Shown here piece by piece: positions 16,832 through 25,779 of a stretch of DNA of 36,952 nucleotides (position 1 is the first letter of the stretch; each line of letters begins with the position of its first letter). A program made the translations under genes and the position numbers. The DNA is taken from contig CAJINV010000006.1 in the NCBI GenBank assembly GCA_905178155.1, positions 51,552-88,503 on the forward strand. The letters run 5' to 3'. This stretch comes from Amoebophrya sp. A120 (taxonomy: Eukaryota > Sar > Dinophyceae > Syndiniales > Amoebophryaceae). The notes under the pieces are model-generated. The model was not told the origin of the DNA and ran no database searches. It saw only the letters and a list, made by a program, of their open reading frames with translations.

Positions 16832-17190
16832 TGGTATTGCACGAGATCCAGGTCGTCCTCGTGGTCCAGCCGGATCCACCGCGTATCCTGCGTAAAAACG
16901 TACCCACACCATAGTTGTCATGCAACTCTGCATGCTTAAAATGTTTCTCATGCGGAGCCCCATGAGAAGCATTTTCTAATGCGGTTTTGAAATTTGTCAT
17001 GCTCCAATCAGCGCGAGATACTAGATCTGTAATGCTGCTAAACTAGCTCAAACAGCACTACACTACGCGGACAAACTTGTCATGCCAAACAACCAAAGCT
17101 GGCTGATTTGTCTAGCAGATTCCCCATCCTGACTCTGGTGTGGGTACGTTTTTACTCAGGATACCGCGCAGCTGTTGTTCCTAACAGCCA
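16832..17190. repeat. duplicated module, copy 2 (partner 15548-15870)
   Basis: Here the AGGTC site is empty (GATCCAGGTCGTCCTCG, 16855-16860 region) and the CCGCG site holds a C element. Joined minus-strand reading: LLGTTAARWIRLDHEDDLDLVQ. Confidence 0.9.
16884..17163. mobile_element. family C introner (module copy 2)
   Basis: 280 bp. TATCCTGCGTAAAAACGTAC and the inverse at the right. The perfect duplication CCGCG lies at 16879-16883 and 17164-17168. It is nearly identical, in inverted orientation, to the element at 26594-26873 (about five differences seen). Confidence 0.95.
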
Positions 17191-17204
17191 CTTTTCCTGG
17201 CCCA

Positions 17205-20200
17205 CTACACGTGTTTTTTTGAAGAATTTATTTCTGGCCTTCCGCTCAACCTGCACCGAAAACCGCAGCACTTGCGTGGACGCGAAGGTGACCTGCTGCT
17301 TGATATCCAAGAAAAAAAGATTGTAGGTGTAACTTTTTTGGAGGAACAGCACTACAAAGCTGTGTGGCAACATGAGAGCAAAACCTGTCATGCGCAGATA
17401 GTACTGGGAAACGCGGCTAAATGGACCGCGCAACGCATTCCCAGGATGACAGACGCAATCATCTTGCACGTTGCGCATCACAAACTTACACTAACAATGT
17501 TTTTCTCTTGGATACTTGCTCGCCGACTGCCGCTGCTGCTTCCACGCGAACTAGAAGAGCCGCTCTTGCTCTCGCTCCTGCGACCATATCAAACGCAAAA
17601 ATCGATCTGGGTCTGGAGATTTGTAATGCTAAAAGTGAATGGGAGTTGTTCCACTGCAATACGGAGCCAAGCATGACAAATTTTTGGGCTCATGTGTTGC
17701 GTGTTCCGCATGGCAGACTGCGTTCTTTTTGCATGGCAGGTAAGAGGACAGCTTTGTGCCCATGCATCACAGATTCTTGAGCCATGTCAGACATGCATGA
17801 CAAATGTAGCAATCTTCCAGACCCAGACATTTTTACATTTGATAGACCAGGCCGGTTCGACGCCGCGCCGGAAGGTGGGTTTTTCGCTTTGATGTTGCGC
17901 CCGCGCAACCCGGCCGCAGGAGTTGCACTTCTCGAGCTGCTACAACCCGCCTGCGCAACCCCGCACGACGGTGTTGGTTGCTCCTCGACGAGCTTAGGAA
18001 CCGGAAGCAGCGTGGTCTGAAGCAGTGCGGTATCAAATGCAAAAATGTAGTCTGGATCTGGAAGATTGGAACTTGTGATGCTAACTTGGGATAATGCATC
18101 TAACTTGTGATGCTAACTTGTGATGCTAACTTGGAACTTGTGATGCTAACTTGGGATAATTCTAAAAAAATCTGTATTGCATGAGGACCAGCAAGGGGTG
18201 GAGTCTTGTTTGTGCTACGCGGGGCGGGCGTTTGTCATGCGGGGTAGGCATCAGGAAGGGTAGTTCTAAAAGTCTGTGATGCAGCTAGGGTGTGCAACAT
18301 TACAGACGTCCTGGGTCATGCAAAACATGCATCAGACAAGTCTCAGAATCTTCCAGACCCAGCAGCCATTTTCGCATTTGATATGCGGGCAAAAGCGCAT
18401 CGTCCATAACCTCCAGCGTCAGGGTTTGCAGAACTTCCAGCCGTCCGCGTCTGGGGGCCGTCGCGGCATTGTACTCCGTCAAGCGGTCAAAAAGCGTGTC
18501 TAGCGCGGGCTGTTCTCCTCTAGGCAGCTCTTCCTCTGACTTCAGCATGAGTTCCCCAATCGCGATCTGAGAATCCCGAAGGAGGGAGAGCGTTGCCAAA
18601 AAAGGGTACTGGATCTCGCCGGGACCAAATGAGGAAAAACGATACGCGGAAACTTTGTCTCCTTCCGTTACCCACACCGCCTCATTGAACGTCTTCAGCA
18701 CGCTGACAAAGGGAGGAAGCGTATATAAATCTTGAATATATACAAAGACCTTCATCTTCAAGCTGAGTTGTTCGTCCGTTGTCGGAAGCTGCGGGGGCCC
18801 CCCGTCTGCTGCCGATGCAGTCCATTGTGAAAGCAGTGCAGCAAACGCGCTCCCGCTCTGCGCCTGGAGCTGCGACACTTCCCGAAAACCCTCAATAACC
18901 TTCCCAAAAAGGTCCTCCATGCTGGTGTTTGGTTCCTGTATCCTCGCTCGGTCTTTGATCTGCATCATCTCGTAGCGTGCAGCAGCCAGTAAGACCGCAC
19001 GTTCGTCCGCTTCGAGTTTTACTGCATGGCGCCCCGGACCCTTTTATGGATTGCAAAAATGTCGGGGTCTGGAAGGTTGGAACTTGTGATGCTAACTTTG
19101 GACTCTAAAAAATTCTGTATTGCATGACCAGCAAGAGGAGTCCGGTTTGTGCTACGCGCGGAGGGCATTTGTCATGCGGAATAGGCATCAGGAAGGCCTC
19201 TAAAAATCTGTGATGCTAGGGCTTCCATGACAGACATTCTGTGTCATGCAAAAACAGCATAACAAATTTCGGATTCTTCCAGACCCAGACATTTTTACGA
19301 TTGATACCTTTTCGACCTGCCCGAGAGCTGCCGAATACTTTGTCTCCATTTTTCTCTCCACTTCTTCCGCCCACTCCACCACTTTTTTGACGGCGGCAAA
19401 CTTCGTCCTCAGGCTTTCGTTTCTTTCTATGATTGGGCTAGCTTCGAAGACTTTTTCCGTGACAAGAACTTTCCTTTCCTCCTTATCAAACGGAAAATAA
19501 GTCCCCCCTCCGCATATCAAAACGAAGTTTCTGATGCTGGATTTGCGCACTATACAGATCAGGTTTGTCTTGCTTGAGAGGACAGCAGGCCTATAATTCT
19601 AAGACTGGGTAGAGATGTTTTCACCTAGGCAATCATCTAGTCTGCACAGCCAACAGCATCACAAACCGCCAGCAGAATGCGGCGGTTGTCTGTGGACTTG
19701 CGTCCTTGCAACACAGAGACAACTTGTGGTCACAAATCAGGATTACAAATTATCTGCGATATACCTTTTCGATATGGGAAGGGGGGATTTTCCCTTACGA
19801 TACTCCTCGCTCAGGTGGAGCCGTGCCTTCTTTCGCAAAGTTTCGCCGACCTCTTTGGCCTTCGCAAGCGTGGTATTAACTGCAAATATGTCTGGGTCTG
19901 GAAGGATGCGAGGTTTGTCATGCATATTTTGCATGGCTCATGATTGTCTGTAATGCATGATCTAGCGTCACAGATACAGATTCTTAGAGGGATTGCTAAT
20001 GCCTATTCCGCATGAGAAATGCCCTTCCCGCGTAGAACAGACTGGACTCCTCTTGCTGGTATTGCGATACAGATTTTCTCTAGAATCCAAAGACAGCATC
20101 ACAGGTTGCAACCTTCCAGACATCCAGGGATTTTTGCATTTGATACGTGGCCTGGTCTTTATTTGCCGACGGGCAGGGCGATGCTTCCATCGCCGCCTCG

Positions 20201-23200
20201 ACCTCCCACTCTCGCACGAAGCCATACGGCACTACTTCCGCAACCCTACTCTTTGACTATCAACTGCAAAAATCCCTGGATGTCTGGAAGAGTGCGAACT
20301 TGTGATGCGCATTTAACGACACACACGACCACACAAATCTCTCATGCATAGCCAGCAAAAGAGGTCCGTTTTCTGTCACCAAAGTGGGGCGACATTTGTC
20401 ATGCGGATCAAGCAATGCGGAAGCTTCTCGAGGAGATCTGTGGTGCTAGGGCTTCCATGACAGACATTGATTCTGTGTCATGCAACAACAGCATGGCAAA
20501 AATTCAATATGAATTCTTCCAGACCCAGACATATTTGCATTTGATATCTTCGACGTTGCTAACTTCTTCTTCCCCAAATGCACCATAGCTTTGAACTGGG
20601 TGACATCAAAAGGAAAAATCCCCCCTCCCCATATCAAAACGAAACTTCTGACGCTGGATTTCCCTACACAAAAAAATCCGATTTGTCCTGCAGGAAGGTA
20701 GCGCAGCCAGATGCTCGGCCTAGATAGGGGCGTTTGGGTCTAGTTGCTTAGCATTACAAGAAACGGCTGTCCCCTAAGCGCAACATTGCGTGCCAAATCG
20801 CTTCCATAATGGCGAGGAAGCCTCTGCGCCTGTCTTTTTGCAAGACAGACGCACGTGATTTGTGGTCTCAAATCAGCAACACAAATTTTCGGAAACATAC
20901 CTTTTCGATATGGGAGGGGGGATTTCTCCGTACAATAGGTGAGTACGAGATCGATCCTAAGGACTGCTGACTGCCAGGCCGCGGCCTCGCACATCTTGCG
21001 AAACAACTTTCTTCCCCCGATAGAATTTTGGTCATCTTGTTCGCTTTTCACAATCTGGCGGCCGAACGCCGTGTTTTGTATGTATTCCCACAGTCGATGT
21101 CGAACGCCGTGTTTTGCATGGCGAAGCAGTGTCTGTATTCCCACAGTCGGGTGGAGCAAAAGGGGTAGCGCGCAGCTATTCCACCACTTGGTCGCGTCCT
21201 TAGTAGCGTTGACAACAGCGGTCACTACCCAGCGTTGAACCTCATCTTTTGAAAGCGCTCTCTCCAGGTTCGGGCCGCTGCTCTCCGACAAGACAAGTTC
21301 CCCTTTTTCTCTCATGAGACGCTGATAGCCGGCGCTTGCTCGGATCGTTTCTATGTCTCGGGCCTTGTAGTTCCGACGTATACGTGTGGCCTCCTTCGAC
21401 TGCTGCATCAATGCGCACCTCCTTTCGTGGGCCTTTCTTTTCTCCCGCGCAGCTTGCTCGGCAGTACTGGGTTCGACTTCCAAATCGCCCAGACAGATCC
21501 GCTCACCCCGGAGCGCTTTCGCTCGTATCTCGCCCAGGCGGTATTGAGAGGAAAAATCCCCCCTCCTCATATTGACAGGGTATGTCTCCGGGAATTTTTG
21601 TTGCTGATTTGAGGTCACAAGTCAGATTTGTCTTGCAAGAAGACAAGTGCACCAGAGGCATCCGCCCAATTGCGCAAGCGATTTGGCATGCTGTTGGTCC
21701 TAGAGGGTAGCCGTTTGCAATGCTGAACAACTAGACCTGAGCGCTCGCAACTAGGCTGCGGACCTGGCCGTAGTGCCTTACTGCAAGACAAGTCGGATTT
21801 GTGTACGCAAATCAGCAACAGAAATTTCCGTTTTGATATGGGGAGGGGGGATTTTTCATTTTGATAGGCGGCGCGCCCACTCGTTCCTTTCCCGTTCCCG
21901 GGCTTCTTCGCGCTCCTGTTCGATTTCCCTGATGACGGCGTCCCAGTCCGCAGTCTCCTGCGCCTCTCGCCGCTCTTGTTTTGTGAGTTTGTTCACAACC
22001 TTCTTGCGCGCCTCTTTGATTGCTTGTTGCTCCTCGGTATGCATTGCAAATGTGTCTGGGTCTGGAAGTTTGTGTTGCTGACACTCGCATCAGAGAGTAA
22101 CCGCTTATACGGCATAATAGCAGCAGAAGTTTATTGGCCGCAAGGCGGGTTGCTGATTCATTTTCATTCATAAAACGCATGTAGACAAACTTCCAACCAG
22201 CACGACAAAAAAACTGGCGCATCGCATTCATGCATTACAGATCTTCTTGTCCTTCAATTCTCGCATGACAAATCCAGACCCAGACATATTTGCAATGCAT
22301 ACTCAGCAAAGGCAGCTTGCTCGAGCTCCCTCTTCCTGGCCTCTTCATCCTCCCGTTCCTGGGCCCTCTCCTCGGCCTCGGCTTTTTCCTCTTTACGCTT
22401 CCTCTCTTCCCGCCGTCTTACATCTGCTGCGACTGCGTTTCGCAGGTGCTTTATCCGCGCAGAGAGCACCGCAACCCGAATGTACAGCTGTTCCATACTG
22501 TGAATTACCGCGTGCGCGTCTTCCAATGCATCCCAGGTCCCCACGAATGCTGTGTCCGCATAATGGTGGCCATCTGTTGGATTCTTCACATATGTCGCGC
22601 AATTCTCTTCCACAAACCGCTTCCGCGGGAGCACGCAGCGTCTGGCTGCTTTCACGAGTTGCACGGCTTCCCGTAGCGCTTTCTCAGTCCTAACCCTGTC
22701 TCCCGCCCGCGCCTCTTGCCCCTCGACCAGCGCGCCGCCCAAGTTGTGCCACAGAGCCGGGTAGCTGACCACCGGCTGTCCTGTTTCGTGGCCCACCCCC
22801 ACTGCGGCACGCATGGCCTGCGAGACTGCGCCGGGCTTCTGCTGTACTTCTTCCGCCCGTTGCACTTCCCCCAGTGCTGGCGGCGCGTCCGCCCCGCGGC
22901 CCGGACCCGCAACAGGAGCTGCCCCTGCTCCAGCGCCGGCCTGCTGCTCTTGCTCGTTGATCTCACCGATTCGCAGGACTAGTTGCACCGCGGCACGGAT
23001 TATCAAATGTAAATGTGTCTGGGTCCTCTGGAAAAGTGCAACGTTTGTCATGCACGTTTTGCACGATGCGTGAGGAGGTCTGTGATGCATGCCGTAGCAT
23101 CACAGATTCTATGAGATCTTTTCCATGCCTTTTCCGCATGAGAAACCGTCTCTCGGCTTTCTCAAAAGTGAACAGCTTTATTGGTAATCATGCAACACAG

Positions 23201-23680
23201 ATTTTTGTATGATTCAGATTTAGCATGACAAGTTGTACTCTTCCGGACCCAGACATATTTGCAATGCATACGGATTTCGTCTACTTTCGCGTTCACGGAT
23301 GCATTTCGCTCACTTTCGCTCACTTTCGCGTCGACTAGCTTGTCAAAGGATCCGTATGCATTCGCGTGACATTCCAATCGTTTCGCGTCAGCGTACTGAA
23401 AGCATTTTTTCTGGTGAAGCAGTTTTTCCGCTTCAGGAGAAGTGGAGGACGACGCGGCAGTCGGGCGCAGCTTGTTCAGAGTGAAGGCAACGCAGCACAG
23501 TGGCGCAACGAGAAGCTCTTGGCCGCAAAGAAGCACGGCGGAGATGATCATAACTTTCTTCATCGTGGTGCACGTGGCCTTCTTGATGTGGCGCGGCGAA
23601 AGAGGCAGTAGTACACGGTCCGGTCGCGGAGTGAGACGAGGGGACTTTTTTACCAACGCCAACCGCTCCTGGTGCTCCAT
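17205..23680 (-). CDS. long coiled-coil protein with N-terminal hydrophobic segment, 12 exons
   Basis: Read from ATG at 23680. Exons: 23680-23271, 22995-22302, 22032-21867, 21536-20938, 20598-20547, 20249-20146, 19868-19803, 19478-19307, 19039-18384, 18025-17845, 17581-17515, 17298-17205. All eleven introns are inserted elements (A, B or E). Exact removal of element plus one duplication gives 1086 codons and a TAG at 17207-17205. Residues 41-66 form a hydrophobic segment (MIISAVLLCGQELLVAP), a signal peptide if Met40 is the start, otherwise an anchor. Residues about 290-480 are Glu/Arg/Lys-rich coiled coil (RKRKEEKAEAEERAQERED). A second acidic helical part is near residues 680-760, and a Ser/Arg tail follows (SESKSGSSSSRGSSSGSRR). 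After the last intron a second frame (QVTFASTQVLRFSVQVERK) also stays open, so the C-terminus is uncertain. No family is recognised. Confidence 0.75.
17304..17514. mobile_element. family E introner (coiled-coil gene, intron 11)
   Basis: 211 bp. TATCCAAGAAAAAAAGATTG and an inverted ...TTTTTCTCTTGGATA, with inner GTGTAAC/CTTACAC. The duplication is CTTGA/CTTGC, four of five. Confidence 0.8.
17587..17844. mobile_element. family A introner (coiled-coil gene, intron 10)
   Basis: 258 bp. The left end is slightly decayed (AATCGATCTGGGTCTGGAG) and the right end perfect. The duplication GACCA lies at 17582-17586 and 17845-17849. Confidence 0.88.
18031..18383. mobile_element. family A introner, enlarged (coiled-coil gene, intron 9)
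   Basis: 353 bp against about 260 for most A copies. The extra length includes repeats of ACTTGTGATGCTAACTTG at 18070-18170. The duplication TGCGG lies at 18026-18030 and 18384-18388. Confidence 0.9.
19045..19306. mobile_element. family A introner (coiled-coil gene, intron 8)
   Basis: 262 bp. TATGGATTGCAAAAATGTC at the left and TTTTTACGATTGATA at the right. The duplication CCTTT lies at 19040-19044 and 19307-19311. On the coding strand this is AAAGG, one of only two sites where a GT-AG intron would also restore the frame. Confidence 0.9.
19484..19802. mobile_element. family B introner (coiled-coil gene, intron 7)
   Basis: 319 bp. TATCAAACGGAAAATAAGTC at the left and GGGGGATTTTCCCTTACGATA at the right. 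The duplication CTCCT lies at 19479-19483 and 19803-19807. Confidence 0.9.
19874..20145. mobile_element. family A introner with mixed ends (coiled-coil gene, intron 6)
   Basis: 272 bp. The left end carries TGTCTGGGTCTGGAAG, but the right end is the variant CTTCCAGACATCCAGGGATT. The duplication CGTGG lies at 19869-19873 and 20146-20150. Confidence 0.9.
20258..20546. mobile_element. family A introner with mixed ends (coiled-coil gene, intron 5)
   Basis: 289 bp. The left end is the variant AATCCCTGGATGTCTGGAAG and the right end is the standard form. The flanks are TCTTTGAC (20250-20257) and TCTTCGAC (20547-20554), an eight-base near-duplication. The frame is restored when eight bases are removed. 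Confidence 0.82.
20604..20937. mobile_element. family B introner (coiled-coil gene, intron 4)
   Basis: 334 bp. The left end has CATC instead of TATC before AAAAGGAAAAATCCCCCC. The duplication GGTGA lies at 20599-20603 and 20938-20942. Its inner sequence runs opposite to the B element at 21542. Confidence 0.9.
21542..21866. mobile_element. family B introner (coiled-coil gene, intron 3)
   Basis: 325 bp. TATTGAGAGGAAAAATCCCC at the left and ATTTTTCATTTTGATA at the right. The duplication GGCGG lies at 21537-21541 and 21867-21871. Excision joins WARR to LGEIRAK. Confidence 0.92.
22038..22301. mobile_element. family A introner (coiled-coil gene, intron 2)
   Basis: 264 bp. Both ends are the TATGCATTGCAAATNTGTC variant. 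The duplication is CTCGG/CTCAG, four of five. Excision joins a continuous coiled coil. Confidence 0.9.
23001..23270. mobile_element. family A introner (coiled-coil gene, intron 1)
   Basis: 270 bp. TATCAAATGTAAATGTGTC at the left and ATATTTGCAATGCATA at the right. The duplication CGGAT lies at 22996-23000 and 23271-23275. Confidence 0.92.
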
Positions 23681-25779
23681 GATGTTAAAAAATGAGTTCA
23701 GGGTAGTGCAGGATTTTTGTTAAGGGTAGTGCAGGAATTAATATCCCAGTCGTTTCGCTATAGTTATATTAGACTTTACTTCGCAAGGGCAAATGTGATC
23801 ATAAAGAAAAATACTTAACGTATACCGAAATTATACCTGACCAAAAGAACCTCAGGGACGATAAATCATACAAGGAGCAGCTGGAGCTGATAGTGCTTCT
23901 CTATAATAGTATACTTGTGCCAAAACTAGAACTAGTTGGAACGACTAGGCGTCAGTCGTGACAAAACTTTGCAGGATGGGTGAGGTAGTTGTTGCTTTTA
24001 GTAGCAAGGTCGTACTCGATCTAATTTTTACAGCACAAAAAAGATGATTTAAATGTGTTCGACTAGTATATATAAGCCTTAGTCTGTCCCTGTTCAACCC
24101 CCCTATCCTACTACTTTTACGCAGCACAATAAACTAGAAAACAAGAATCCGGCCTCAGGGTAAGGTACTTTAGCGCCTCCAAAATGTTAAAAACAAGGGT
24201 AGAAGCTCCTGTGTGCGAGATTTTTACTATTTGGCCCACTTTCCATTCGTCCAAACGCCACGACAGCGACACAGTTCGGCTTTATTGCCTTGTTTTAGGT
24301 GAAGTTTTCCTGGTGCGAATTGCTTTGCCATGCGTTTTCTACACCCGCCATGCCAAATAAAACCGAAAAGGCACCGGAGCTGGGTACTAGAGCACCAGGA
24401 AAACGGGAGCAAATTCATTCGGTGAAATTCTACGGCTTTCTGGATCAGAAAATTTTTGCTGCAAAAAGCTATCACGTTACAGACGATTTGAAATTTGGTA
24501 ATTAGACCGAGTTCTTGTACAGGTTTTTCTCGCTCTCACCGACTAGTAATGTTTTTGTTCTATCCAGGATCTTTCTACTACTTCCAGTTGCATTTTTTAC
24601 CTCAGTCTTTTCACATTGTTCATCCCTACTTCCAGGATCTTCCACTTGCGAGCAAGTTCATTCTACTTTTAACCGACGTGTATTTTTGTCTTGGTGTGCC
24701 TATGTTGGCTATACTATCGGCGTTTTTGCTTTACTTCTGCAAGAGCTTGTTTTATTGTTACATCTTCACATCATACCTCTCGCGATCTCGCACTTCCTCC
24801 ACTGCTTCGATACCATTCGCTTTTCTGCATACAAACCTAATCATCCATTGATGAGCCGGTTGTTTGACCGAGGTCCTGATTTTATTGCAATGATCTCGCT
24901 CATAGTATAAAATATGACTCATCGGGATCTGATAGTGATACTGATGGAAACATACCGCGAGGTGGAGCCACAGCAGAACAGGCCGGCGCAACGGAACACT
25001 TATTAAATCCACAAAAAATAAGCATGTTGTGACGATAAACACGCGGCAAGCACTCACAAAATACCAATATTGCGTCGTACTGCGCGGCGCCCCTCCATCT
25101 TCCGTGAGAGTAGTTATATGCAGAATGACGAGACTTCTCAGCATCAAATTCAAAATACATTGAATTGCGCTGAAATCAATGGGGACCGTGAAAGTTTTTT
25201 GGATTTTGCTCTCGTCAGTATAGGCGCCACGATGAGGGAAACAGTTGTGATTTAGATAACATCTTCCACGGCTGTCGACTCCCACGCTCAGCTGGGGTGG
25301 AGGCAACTACCCGGTGGTGTGGCTAGCTGCGCACTGACCTCCGATGTGAGCAGCCGTAGCATCGTCGCGAGGAGGAGGGAACAGCAGTGCGGAGACCGGT
25401 GGATTCGCAATGCGAGAAGCCGGAAGAAGGGGTCAGACCGCACATTACAGAACACGAAGTGGAACAGCGACGAGATGATGACGACAGGCCTGCTGGATCA
25501 ACACCATTTCCGATCTGAAGTTGTCATTAGATGTTGTCATGTTTTATGTTTGTGCCTTTGTAATATATAAAAAAAAGAAATTTAGATAACATCTTCCTAC
25601 TTCAGTATCCATGCTCCAGCACTACATTTCTTGAGGTTAGTACCTATTCGCGTCTCCTTCCACAAGGCAGTTTCTTCAATTCGTGTCTCGGCGTCGACGT
25701 GCCAGAATTTCCGCAACGAAAAGATTTCTCAGAAAATATATAAAACAACTCCGTCGTGGCGCAATGATATTTAAGCTCT
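23681..25779. other. intergenic, about 2.1 kb, no introner
   Basis: A/T-rich sequence between the start of the coiled-coil gene and the stop of the ankyrin-protein gene. It should hold the promoter of the former and the terminator of the latter, but no motif is recognisable. A plus-strand frame at 24351-24505 is listed separately. The T-rich frame at 24515-24910 is judged chance. Confidence 0.4.
24351..24506 (+). CDS. possible 51-codon ORF, unknown
   Basis: From ATG near 24351, starting MPNKTEKAPELGTRAPGKRE and ending in a TAG. The amino-acid mix is protein-like, rich in Lys and Glu, without T-rich bias. It is the only plus-strand candidate in the intergenic region. It could be an exon of a plus-strand gene or chance. 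Confidence 0.2.

Noticed and set aside
24515-24910. Plus-strand ORF of about 130 codons with hydrophobic segments.
   Set aside because: The hydrophobicity follows from T-rich DNA. Two overlapping frames look equally open, and nothing marks a start or a domain.
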